From Anaeromyxobacter sp. (GTDB lineage Bacteria > Myxococcota > Myxococcia > Myxococcales > Anaeromyxobacteraceae): a stretch of DNA of 64,000 bases. The notes beneath the pieces are model-generated. The model was given only the letters and a program-made list of their open reading frames with translations. It had not been told where the DNA came from and searched no databases. The position numbers were made by a program, and so were the translations under genes. Of the stretch, positions 52,379-60,722 are shown piece by piece. The number at the start of each line of letters is the position of its first letter. The first letter of the stretch is position 1. The stretch lies in contig JADKCZ010000005.1 in assembly GCA_016718565.1 (NCBI GenBank), positions 186,001 through 250,000 of the forward strand, given 5' to 3'.

Positions 52379-52872
52379 CCGGGCGCCAGCGCCGGCGAGC
52401 CGCGGCGGCGGTGGCCATGGGGCTGCTCCTCCCCAGCTGCATCATCCCGCTGGCCGGCGACCGGACCGGCCGCTCGGTGTCCCTGCACCCGGCGGACCTG
52501 CAGCCGGGCAAGACCAGCAAGGCCGGGCTGTTCGGCCGCCTCGGCCCGCCGCTGGCCATCGCCGGGCCCGGCGAGGAGGTGGCGTTTCCCGCGCCCCGCG
52601 TCCAGCACGTGGCCCGCTTCGGTGCCCGCCTGGACGGCGGGGGCACCACCACCCGGCAGGCCGACGCCTGGTTCGCCTCGTTCGAGGCGCGGGGTCCGGT
52701 CCGCGCCGGCCACCGGGTCTACTACTGGTCCACCACCACCCACGGGGGCTGGGCGCTCTGGCTGGTGTTCCTGGTGTTCCGCGGCAACTCGTCTTCGACC
52801 GACGAGCTCTGGGTCCTGGTCGACGAGGAGACAGGGCTGGTGGCGGACGTGGTGCGCCGCTCCGGCGGGTGA
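52375..52872 (+). CDS. Small lipoprotein, related in layout to the preceding gene
   Basis: A 165-aa protein from GTG 52375 with signal AAAAVAMGLLLPSC. LQPGKTSKAGLFGRLGPPLA, HRVYYWSTTTHGGWALWLVF and DELWVLVDEETGLVADVVRR follow the same SmpA-like order (helix then strands) as the gene upstream, suggesting an old duplication. Third member of a coupled lipoprotein operon. Confidence 0.75.
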   Translation: MTGRQRRRAAAAVAMGLLLPSCIIPLAGDRTGRSVSLHPADLQPGKTSKAGLFGRLGPPLAIAGPGEEVAFPAPRVQHVARFGARLDGGGTTTRQADAWFASFEARGPVRAGHRVYYWSTTTHGGWALWLVFLVFRGNSSSTDELWVLVDEETGLVADVVRRSGG

Positions 52873-52984
52873 GGGCGGCGCCGCCCCCGGTCTGCTGGTC
52901 TGCAGCCTGGTGACTGATCCGGCTGCCGGCGCGGTGGCGCCCGTTCCCGCGGCGCGGCGCGCGGCGCACCGTTAGCTCCCCGAC

Positions 52985-53596
52985 ATGGCACCCACCGTCA
53001 CCCTCTGGTCCGACTTCGTCTGACCCTTCTGCTTCGTCGCCGAAGCCAGCAGCCTGGTCAGGCTGCAGCAGGAGTACGACGTCACGCTCGACTGGCGCGG
53101 GTTCGAGCTCCACCCGGACACGCCGATCGGCGGCCGGGCGCTGGCCGACACCTTCGGCGCCGAGAGGTACGCCGCCATGCGCGCCCACCTCTCCCGCTTC
53201 GCGGCCGGCTTCGGCATCACCGACATGCTGGCCCCCGAACGCTCCCCCAACACCCGGGCGGCCCTGGCGCTGGCGGAGCACGCCCGGGACCAGGGGCGGC
53301 TCCACGAGGCACGCCACGCCCTCATGGAGGCCTTCTGGCGGCGCGGCGAGGACCTGGAGGACCGGGCGGTGCTGGCCCGCTGCGCCAGCGCGGCCGGCCT
53401 CGATCCGGTCGCCGCGCTGGCGGCCATCGACGACCCGGCGGTGACGGCCCGCGTCGACGCCATGGGGCGCGACGCCGCCCGGGCCGGCGTGACCGGCATC
53501 CCCACCTTCCTCATCGGCGACCGCCGGGTGGTCGGCTGCCAGCCGTTCGAGGTGCTCGCGGCCGCGGCGGAAGCGGCCGGGGCGAGGCGGCGCTGA
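52985..53596 (+). CDS. FrnE/DsbA-family oxidoreductase with in-frame TGA, probable selenoprotein
   Basis: From ATG 52985 the frame reads MAPTVTLWSDFV, then TGA (53021-53023), then PFCFVAEASSLVRLQQEYDV. FrnE-like DsbA proteins have SDFxCPxC at this point, so TGA occupies the first active-site Cys as residue 13 (UPFC). Downstream the frame is clean for 190 codons with WRGFELHPDTPIGG, the helical insertion, and the cis-Pro site GVTGIPTFLIGDRRVVGCQP. A hairpin with a GGTC loop begins 25 nt after the TGA, as bacterial SECIS elements do. If read as Sec, the product is 203 aa, full length. The alternative is a nonsense mutation, or translation from ATG 53177, which would lack the active site. Confidence 0.82.
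53049..53066 (+). promoter_or_regulatory. SECIS-like hairpin for selenocysteine insertion
   Basis: GCAGCCT (53049-53055), loop GGTC, AGGCTGC (53060-53066): a perfect 7-bp stem with the apical GGUC loop of bacterial SECIS elements. The loop starts 32 nt after the TGA, inside the 16-37 nt window known for bacteria. It lies within the coding sequence, as required. No separate bulged U is obvious. Confidence 0.7.
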
Positions 53597-53888
53597 GGAG
53601 ATCCCCGGGCGCTCCCCCCCGGGGTGGTCGGGCCCGACACCGCCGGCACCGGCGCGGCGGGTCAGCGAGCGGTGGGCCAGGCGGGCCTGGCCGCGCGGAG
53701 CCACCAGGCGCTCCTGGCGCGTCGGCGCCGCGCCGCTGAAGCCGCTTCCGTGAGCCTCCCTGGCGGAGGCCTCACGGCCAGCGCCCGGGCGAGCGGCGGC
53801 CGCGGGGCACGCCCGCGGTGGTGTTACACTCCGCGCCCATGTGCCCTCCCAGCTGGCCTTTCGTGCCCGTCGCAGGCGAGGCCGCCGA

Positions 53889-55508
53889 GTGAGCGCCCCG
53901 GCCGGCGCCGATCGGCGGCGCGACCGAGGCGCGCTCCTCGCGGTCGCCTGCGTCACCTTCCTGGTCTTCGCCTTCACCCTGCGCCTCGACTTCGTGGCCA
54001 CCTGGGACGACGGCATCTACATCCTCGGCAACGAGAACATCCGCCAGCTCTCGCTGGCCACCGTGGGCTGGGCGATCACCGCCGTGCAGCACCTCTGGGC
54101 CCCGGTCACCTGGCTCTCCTTCGCGGTCGACCACGCCATCTGGGGGCTCGACCCGTTCGGCTTCCACCTCACCAACGCGGTCTGCCACGCGCTCGCCGCC
54201 GGCCTGGTGGCCTGGCTGGCGCTGGAGGTGCTGCAGGCGGCCTCCCCCGGGCTGCCGCGGCGGACCAGCCGGGTGGTGGCCCTGGCCGCGGCGCTCGTCT
54301 GGGCGCTGCACCCGCTGCGGGTGGAGTCGGTGGCCTGGGTCTCCGAGCGCAAGGACGTCCTGAGCGGCCTGCTGGGGCTCCTCGCCGTCCTCGCCTACCT
54401 CGGGTACGCGCGGAGCCCGGCCGGGCCCGGCCGGCGCTGGGGCGCCTACGGCCTGGCGCTGGCCTGCTACGCGCTCTCGCTGGGCGCCAAGTCGGCGCTG
54501 GTGACGCTGCCGCTGGCCCTGCTGCTCCTCGACTGGGTGCCGCTCCGCCGCTTCGGCGCCGAGGGCCTGCGCGCGCTGCTCCTGGAGAAGCTCCCGTTCT
54601 TCCTGCTGGCGGGCGTGGTGACCGCCATCACCTTCGTGCCCTTCCAGGGCGCCGGCCTGTCGCTCCAGGAGTCCGGGCTGGAGTCGCGCGCCCTCATCGC
54701 GCTGCGCTCGACCTGGGACTACCTCGGCATGTCGCTCTGGCCCTCCGGCCTGAGCCCCTTCTACCTGCACCCGATCCGGGCCAGCCTCCAGGACCCCGCC
54801 TTCCTCCTGCCCTCGCTCGGCACCCTGGCGCTCACCGCGGCGGCGCTCTGGCAGGCGCGGCGGCGGCCGGCGCTGGCCGCCACCTGGCTCGCCTACCTCG
54901 TGCTCCTGGCCCCAGGGCTCATGGCCACCCAGGTGTCCGACACGGCCATGGCCGATCGGTTCACCTACCTCCCGGCCATCCCGCTCACGCTGCTGCTCGC
55001 CGCTGGCCTGGGCGCGCTGGCCGACCGCGTCCGCGCGCCGGCCGGCCTGGCCGTGGCCGGCGCGGTGGCGCTGGGCGTGCTGGTGACGCTGTCCGTCCTC
55101 ACGGTCCGCCAGATCTCCTACTGGCAGGACGACGTGACCCTCTGGACCCGCGCCATCGACGTCCGGCCGCACTTCTCCGGGCGGATCTACTTCATGCGCG
55201 CCACCGCTCACGAGCAGCGCGGCGACCTGAAGAGCGCCCTGGTCGACGTGGACGAGGCCCTGGCCATCGCCACCGCCAAGCGGTACGGCCGGCTGCAGGA
55301 CCTCCACACCAAGCGCGCCCGCATCCGGAAGCAGGCCGGTGACCTCGCCGGGGCCCTGGCCGACTACAGCCAGGCCCTCGCCACCGAGAGCTCGCCGGAC
55401 CTGCGCGCCATGCTGCTCGCCGAGCGCGCCGAGGTCCACCGTGGGCTGGGCCAGGCCGACCTGGCGGACGAGGACCTCCGCCAGGCGGCGCAGCCCGCGC
55501 AGCGGTAG
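53889..55508 (+). CDS. TMTC/DUF1736-like membrane glycosyltransferase with C-terminal TPRs
   Basis: A 539-aa protein from GTG 53889 (VSAPAGADRR); GTG 53841 would add 16 basic residues. About 11 membrane helices start at VACVTFLVFAFTLRL. The GT-C-type acidic motif is WDDGIYILGNENIRQLS, followed by HLWAPVTWLSFAVDHAIWGL and HLTNAVCHALAAGLVAWLAL, and ALHPLRVESVAWVSERKDVL, all common to bacterial relatives of TMTC O-mannosyltransferases. The last 110 residues contain two or three TPRs (AHEQRGDLKSALVDVDEALA). It probably glycosylates exported proteins or lipids. Confidence 0.85.
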   Translation: MSAPAGADRRRDRGALLAVACVTFLVFAFTLRLDFVATWDDGIYILGNENIRQLSLATVGWAITAVQHLWAPVTWLSFAVDHAIWGLDPFGFHLTNAVCHALAAGLVAWLALEVLQAASPGLPRRTSRVVALAAALVWALHPLRVESVAWVSERKDVLSGLLGLLAVLAYLGYARSPAGPGRRWGAYGLALACYALSLGAKSALVTLPLALLLLDWVPLRRFGAEGLRALLLEKLPFFLLAGVVTAITFVPFQGAGLSLQESGLESRALIALRSTWDYLGMSLWPSGLSPFYLHPIRASLQDPAFLLPSLGTLALTAAALWQARRRPALAATWLAYLVLLAPGLMATQVSDTAMADRFTYLPAIPLTLLLAAGLGALADRVRAPAGLAVAGAVALGVLVTLSVLTVRQISYWQDDVTLWTRAIDVRPHFSGRIYFMRATAHEQRGDLKSALVDVDEALAIATAKRYGRLQDLHTKRARIRKQAGDLAGALADYSQALATESSPDLRAMLLAERAEVHRGLGQADLADEDLRQAAQPAQR

Positions 55509-55653
55509 GCCGGCGTCACCACCTGGGCGGGGGTGTGGCGCAGGGGCAGGGGCGTGCTGCTGCACCCTCTCCCGCTGGCCCGAAGGTGAGGCTCCACCCG
55601 GCGCGTGTCCTCCCGGCGTCCGGGGGCGCAGACTCCTGGTCCGGGAGGCCCCC

Positions 55654-56055
55654 ATGCGCACGCCTGTCCTGCTGCTGCTGCTCGCCGGATGCGGCAACGC
55701 CCACTGGACCGAGGCCGAGGTGGAGCCGCCGCGAGACACCGACGAGGTGGTCGCCGCGGTGGCCTCCCTGCCCGAGTGCGGTGCGCTCCGGGACCGCGGC
55801 GGGATCATCCGCTGGCGCCCCCTGGTGTTCTGCGGGGCAGCCCAGCCGGTCTCGGGCTGCGCCTACCCGTTCCGGGACCCGCCGCTCATCGAGCTCGTCT
55901 ACCGCTCGTCGGCCTGGGACGGCCCGCCCCAGAGTCCGACCATCTCGGCCCTGGCCCACGAGCTCTGCCACGTGTGCGGCTACATCGACGGCCCGGACCG
56001 CGAGGCGCAGGCCGACGCGTGCGCCATGCGGGCCAGGCACATGGCTGGGCAGTGA
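55654..56055 (+). CDS. Small lipoprotein with HELCH zinc-protease motif
   Basis: A 133-aa protein: MRTPVLLLLLAGC is a very short lipoprotein signal with GGGAGG upstream. Residues about 105-112 read ISALAHELCHVCGY, an HExxH metal motif, followed by DREAQADACAMRARHM, which can supply the third ligand (Glu or Asp). Eight cysteines. The size is near the minimum for a zincin, so catalysis is plausible but unproven; the motif alone can occur by chance. Confidence 0.72.
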   Translation: MRTPVLLLLLAGCGNAHWTEAEVEPPRDTDEVVAAVASLPECGALRDRGGIIRWRPLVFCGAAQPVSGCAYPFRDPPLIELVYRSSAWDGPPQSPTISALAHELCHVCGYIDGPDREAQADACAMRARHMAGQ

Positions 56056-56095
56056 GCACCCGCCGTCCAGGTCGCACCCGCACCGGAGGTCCGCC

Positions 56096-57286
56096 ATGCC
56101 AGGCGCGCGTCGTGGTCACCCGCCACTCCTCCTCGCCCTGGTGGCCGCGCTCGGCGCCTGCGGCAGCGAGCCGACCGGCACCGTCGGCGCCTGGCGACTC
56201 GGCGCCCCGATGATCGAGGCGCGCTCGGGTCACAGCGCGACCGTGCTGCCGAGCGGCCTCGTCCTGGTGGCGGGCGGCGCGGGCGCCTGGCACGCGGACG
56301 GCAGCGCCGACATCCTGGCCAGCGCCGAGCTCTACGACCCGGTGACCGGGGTCTGGACCCCGGCGGCCTCCATGGGGACGGCCCGCGGCTGGCACTCGGC
56401 CACGCTCCTCCAGGACGGCCGGGTGCTGGTGGCGGGGGGCGTCGGTGCCCAGCTCCCGGGCCGGTACACCGACCTCACCAGCGCCGAGCTCTACGACCCC
56501 GCCACGAATCGCTGGGAAGAGACCGGCTCGATGGCCTGGCCACGCGACGGCGAGGCCGTGCTCCTGCCCGACGGCCAGGTGCTGGTCGCCGGGGCCTGCC
56601 TGGACGACGGGACCGTGCTGGCCGTCTCCGAGCGCTACGACCCGGTGAGCGGGACCTGGTCGGACGCGGGGGCGCTCCCCGCCGCGCAGTACTCGATGCC
56701 GATGGTGCTCCTCGGGCCGGCTGGCCCCGTCCTCCTGGCGGGCGGGATCAGCTCCAGGTGCACCACCTGGGAGACCGCCGGGCTCACCTCGCGGGCCCAC
56801 CTGTACGACCTCACGACCCGGACCTGGCGGGCGACCGCGCCGCTCCCCGTCTCGATCTCCGACCACACGCTGACGCTGCTCTGGTCCGGCGAGGTGCTCC
56901 TCACCTCGGGGGGCCGGGGCCGGACCCAGAACCCGGGCGGACCGGCGCTGCTCTTCGACCCCGCCCAGGAGACCTGGCGGCCGACCGGCCCGATGGCGTG
57001 GACGCACCACGTCGCGGAGGCGCGCGTCCTGCCCTCTGGCCGGGTCCTGGTCGCCGCCGGGAACTGGGTGGACGACGAGGGCGACTACCACGCTCCGGGA
57101 GGTGACGTGTACGACGCCGGCCTCGACGCCTGGTCGCCCACCCCGGTGCTGCCCCACCACGTCCTCGCCTGGTGCGCCGCCGTGACCCTGCCGTCTGGTG
57201 AGGTGCTCCTCACCGGGGGCGAGATCTTCAGCCCGGGCCCCTCACGGCAGGTCACCATCTCCGCCGTCCAGCTCTTCCGGGAGTGA
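56096..57286 (+). CDS. Kelch-repeat lipoprotein
   Basis: A 396-aa protein with CGGAGG before ATG 56096 and signal PPLLLALVAALGAC. Six or seven Kelch blades are visible by the repeated pattern of GHSATVLPSGLVLVAGG, SAELYDPVTGVWTPAASM, HSATLLQDGRVLVAGG, RYDPVSGTWSDAGALP, LFDPAQETWRPTGPM and LPSGEVLLTGG, forming one beta-propeller. Common on myxobacterial surfaces; binding partner unknown. Follows the HELCH lipoprotein by 40 bp. Confidence 0.88.
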   Translation: MPGARRGHPPLLLALVAALGACGSEPTGTVGAWRLGAPMIEARSGHSATVLPSGLVLVAGGAGAWHADGSADILASAELYDPVTGVWTPAASMGTARGWHSATLLQDGRVLVAGGVGAQLPGRYTDLTSAELYDPATNRWEETGSMAWPRDGEAVLLPDGQVLVAGACLDDGTVLAVSERYDPVSGTWSDAGALPAAQYSMPMVLLGPAGPVLLAGGISSRCTTWETAGLTSRAHLYDLTTRTWRATAPLPVSISDHTLTLLWSGEVLLTSGGRGRTQNPGGPALLFDPAQETWRPTGPMAWTHHVAEARVLPSGRVLVAAGNWVDDEGDYHAPGGDVYDAGLDAWSPTPVLPHHVLAWCAAVTLPSGEVLLTGGEIFSPGPSRQVTISAVQLFRE

Positions 57287-57354
57287 GCGCTGCACCGCCG
57301 ATCCCCACGCTGGGCAGGGATGCCGCCCCGGCCGCCCGGCGCTAGGCTCTCCCC

Positions 57355-57876
57355 ATGCTCGTCGGCCTGGTCTCCGACTCCCACGGCCTGGCCGACCCGG
57401 CCCTGCCGGCGCTCCTGGCCGGCTGCGACCTCATCCTGCACGCCGGCGACCTGGTGAAGCCGGCGGTGCTGGCCGCCCTGGAGGTGGTGGCGCCGGTCCG
57501 CGCGGTGCGGGGGAACAACGACCTGGCGCCGGGGCTGGAGGAGCTGCCGGACCACCGGCTGGTCACCCTCGACGGCCTGACGGCCTACCTGGTGCACGAC
57601 GTCGGCTCGCCGGGGCGCCCCCACCCCTCGGTCGGCAAGGCGCTGCGCCGGCTCCGGCCCGCCCTGGTGATCCACGGCCACAGCCACCGGCCCGGCACGG
57701 CGCTGGTGGGGAGCCACCTCTTCGTCAACCCGGGCAGCGCCGGGCCGCGCCGCTTCGACCTGCCGCGCACCGCCGGCCGGCTCCGGGTGGACGGGCGCGG
57801 GGTGGAGGTGACGCTCTTCGACCTGGCCACCTCGCCGCCGAGGCCGCTCGCCGCGCCGCTCCGGCTGCTGCTGTGA
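57355..57876 (+). CDS. YfcE/MJ0936-family metallophosphoesterase
   Basis: A 173-aa two-metal phosphodiesterase. MLVGLVSDSHGLADPALPAL supplies DxH, LILHAGDLVKP supplies GDxV, VRGNNDL gives GNxD, and ALVIHGHSHRPG gives the GHxH site, followed by FVNPGSAGPRR. All metal ligands of the family are present. Likely a cytoplasmic phosphodiesterase of uncertain substrate. Note that the partial gene at the window start belongs to the wider superfamily. Confidence 0.93.
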   Translation: MLVGLVSDSHGLADPALPALLAGCDLILHAGDLVKPAVLAALEVVAPVRAVRGNNDLAPGLEELPDHRLVTLDGLTAYLVHDVGSPGRPHPSVGKALRRLRPALVIHGHSHRPGTALVGSHLFVNPGSAGPRRFDLPRTAGRLRVDGRGVEVTLFDLATSPPRPLAAPLRLLL

Positions 57877-57983
57877 CCCCCCTCCCCTGGAGGTGGTCCA
57901 CCCCCTTTCCTCGAAGTGCACCCCCCGGGCAGACCTCGTTCGCCTAGACTCCCCGCTCCCGCGCCGCACCTGGAGACCTGCCC

Positions 57984-60485
57984 ATGACCACCCGCCTCGC
58001 CGCCCTGGCCTTGCTCATGGTGTCCGCAGCCTGCGGAGGCGGGTCGTCTTCTCCGGCGCCGGCCTCGCTGGCCTTCACCGCCGAGCCCGCCTCGGGCAGC
58101 GCCCTGGCGCCGCTGGCCCCCGTGGTGACGGTGGAGCTGCGCGACGCCGCCGGCCTGCTGGTCGCGGACGCCACGGCCTCGGTGACGGTGGCCCTGGCCC
58201 CGGGCGCCGGCGCGGCGGTGCTGGCCGGCACCACCACCCGGGCCGCGGTGGCCGGGGTGGCCACCTTCCCTGGCCTGGTGGTGGCCCGCGCGGGGAGCGG
58301 CTACCGCCTCACGGCCAGCTCGGCCGGGCTCACCGGCGCCACCAGCGCCGCCTTCTCGGTGGCGCCGGGGCCCGCCGCCACGCTGTCCCTGGTGCGCCAG
58401 CCCGCCGACGGCCGCACCGGGGTGGCGCTGGTGCCCGCCCTGGAGGTGAGCGTGCTGGACGCGGCCGGCAACGCCGTGGAGGACTACGCCTACCAGGTCG
58501 ACGTGTCGCTCGCGCCGGGTCCGTCGGGCGGGCCGCTCACCGGCGCCACCTCCGTCGCGGCGGTGGGCGGCGTGGCCAGCTTCCCCGACCTCGCCGTGGG
58601 CGGCGTGGGTCCCCACGCGCTCCGGGTGTCGCAGGGCGGCTTGCCCGCGCTGACCACCTCCACCTTCACCCTCTCCGACGCCTGGGTCTCCCTCGGCCCG
58701 GACGGCGGCCTGGTGGCGGTGGCCCCGGATCCCGGCAGCCCGCTCACCGCCCTGGCGGGCGGGGAGGCCAGCGGGGGGCTCTGGCGCACCGAGGACGGCG
58801 GCCTCAGCTGGACGCCCATCGCCCCGCTGCGCGGCCGCACCCTCACCCCGACCTTCCAGCAGGCGGGCGTCGCCTGGGCCTACGGCGACTCGCTCTGGCG
58901 CTCGGCCGACGGCGGCGTGAGCTGGGTGGAGACCCCTGGCCTGGCCCTCTCGCAGGACGGCGCGGTCGTCGGGGTGGCGCGGGATCCGGTCAGCGGGGTC
59001 ACCTACGCCGCCATCAGCGACATCGACAGCCGGATCCTGGCCAGCGCCGACGACGGCGCCACCTTCACGACGGTGGCCCCGGCGCTCCCCGCCGGCGCCT
59101 CGCTCCTCGAGGTGGCGGCCGGACCGGGCGGCCTCTCGGTGCTCACCAGCCAGGGGTTCCAGACCCTGGCGCGGGACGCGCTCGCCTGGACCTCGCCCGT
59201 CCCGGTGGACACCAACCCGTACCTCCTGCTGGCCCACCCCACCGAGCCCCAGGTCCTCTTCGCCGCCGGCATCTTCGGCCTCCACCGGACCGGCGACGGC
59301 GGCGCCACCTGGGAGCAGGTGGCGCAGGGCCCCTTCCGCGACGTCTGGATCGACCCGGCCGACGACGCGGCCGTCCTGGCCCTCCGGCTCGTGGGCGGCC
59401 TGCAGGTCTCCGGCGACGGCGGCCTCACCTTCCCCACCAGCGTGGCCCTGGCTTCCTTCGAGGGGCTGTCTCTCGCCGGCACCGCCTCGAGCCTCTACCT
59501 CGGCGCGGACGACGGCCCGTACCGCAGCACCGACCGAGGTGCGACCTGGACTGCCGCCAGGGGCGGACTGCACGCCCGCCGCCTCGGCGCCGTCGCGGTC
59601 TCGGGCGGGTCGCCCTCGGTGCTCCTGGCCGCGGCCGACCACGGCGCGCTCTTCCGCTCGCTCGACGGCGGGAGCACCTTCGAGCCGGTGGCCTCGGGCG
59701 GGGGCTCCGAAGGGCGGCAGCTGGTCTTCGATCCCGCCAGGCCGGAGCGCGCCTACTTCCTGAACGGCACGCTGATGGCGTCGGACGACGCCGGCGCCAC
59801 CTGGACCCAGCTCGGCGCGGCGCCCCCGGCCATCGTGCACCTGGCGATCTGCCGGCAGACGCCGACCACGCTCTGGGCCTCCGATCAGAACACCACCGGC
59901 GTCTGGCGGTCGACCGACGCCGGCGCGACCTGGGCCAGGGTCTTCACCCGGCCGGACGCCAACTTCGGGGTCGGCGACGTGTCGGCCGACGCGGGCGACC
60001 CGGCCGTCGCCACCTTCCCGGCCATCGACTACGCCCCCAGCAGCGCCAGGACCGGGCTCTGGCAGACCCGCGACGCCGGCCTCACCTGGAACAAGCTGGC
60101 CGAGCCCTTCTACGGCTACCTCCTGGTGGACGGCCTGGAGCCCGGCGCGTTCTGGGCGCTCAACGGCTCCTCCCTGAAGGGCACCACCGACCAGGGGGCC
60201 ACCTTCACCTCGGTGGCGCCGCCCATGACCGGCAGCGGATTGGCGCTGGCCCTCGACCCCGCCGATGGGTCCCGGCTGGCGCTGGGCACCGTGAGGACCT
60301 ACGCCTCCCTGCCGGCCGACGGCGTCTTCCTCTCCGCCGACCGCGGCGCCACCTGGTTCCAGGCGCGCAGCGGGCACGACCTCTTCAGCACCTACGCCCT
60401 GGCCTTCGACCCCGGCGACGCGGCCACCCTGTACGCGGCGACCAGGGGCGGCGGCCTCCTCAAGACCACCACCGGCGGGCGGTAG
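57984..60485 (+). CDS. Lipoprotein with bacterial Ig-like domains and BNR/Asp-box propeller
   Basis: An 833-aa protein with signal LAALALLMVSAACGGG. Residues about 25-225 are two Ig-like (Big) domains (PVVTVELRDAAGLLVADATA; PALEVSVLDAAGNAVEDYAY). Residues about 230-833 contain some eleven Asp-box repeats, for example DGGLSWTPI, DGGVSWVET, DGGATWEQV, DRGATWTAA, DAGATWARV and DRGATWFQA, as in sialidase or Vps10-type propellers, which here probably form two or three propellers. No sialidase active-site residues are recognisable, so adhesion or scaffolding is more likely than catalysis. Confidence 0.87.
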   Translation: MTTRLAALALLMVSAACGGGSSSPAPASLAFTAEPASGSALAPLAPVVTVELRDAAGLLVADATASVTVALAPGAGAAVLAGTTTRAAVAGVATFPGLVVARAGSGYRLTASSAGLTGATSAAFSVAPGPAATLSLVRQPADGRTGVALVPALEVSVLDAAGNAVEDYAYQVDVSLAPGPSGGPLTGATSVAAVGGVASFPDLAVGGVGPHALRVSQGGLPALTTSTFTLSDAWVSLGPDGGLVAVAPDPGSPLTALAGGEASGGLWRTEDGGLSWTPIAPLRGRTLTPTFQQAGVAWAYGDSLWRSADGGVSWVETPGLALSQDGAVVGVARDPVSGVTYAAISDIDSRILASADDGATFTTVAPALPAGASLLEVAAGPGGLSVLTSQGFQTLARDALAWTSPVPVDTNPYLLLAHPTEPQVLFAAGIFGLHRTGDGGATWEQVAQGPFRDVWIDPADDAAVLALRLVGGLQVSGDGGLTFPTSVALASFEGLSLAGTASSLYLGADDGPYRSTDRGATWTAARGGLHARRLGAVAVSGGSPSVLLAAADHGALFRSLDGGSTFEPVASGGGSEGRQLVFDPARPERAYFLNGTLMASDDAGATWTQLGAAPPAIVHLAICRQTPTTLWASDQNTTGVWRSTDAGATWARVFTRPDANFGVGDVSADAGDPAVATFPAIDYAPSSARTGLWQTRDAGLTWNKLAEPFYGYLLVDGLEPGAFWALNGSSLKGTTDQGATFTSVAPPMTGSGLALALDPADGSRLALGTVRTYASLPADGVFLSADRGATWFQARSGHDLFSTYALAFDPGDAATLYAATRGGGLLKTTTGGR

Positions 60486-60722
60486 CCGCTCGCGGCGGCC
60501 CGCACCGGGCCCGCCGCGGAGGCCTGGCACGAGACACCGGGCTCGCCGCCCTGCCGGGAGGCGAGGCCGCCCAGCGCCTCGGCCCCCCTTCCCGCCAGGG
60601 GCTCGGACGTTCCATCGCACCCGGCCGTGGCGACCCGGCAAATCCGGATCCCGACCTCGACGGGGGACCTACGCTTGGTCCGTCGTTCGCCCGGCGTGCC
60701 GGAGCGGACGGGGAGGGGTCCC

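Noticed and set aside
53177..53596. A separate short DsbA-like gene starting at ATG 53177
   Set aside because: The conserved N-terminus and active site lie upstream in the same frame, separated only by the TGA at 53021.
57585..60641. A 1018-aa antisense frame over the BNR lipoprotein gene
   Set aside because: Composition is typical of a shadow and no motif is visible.
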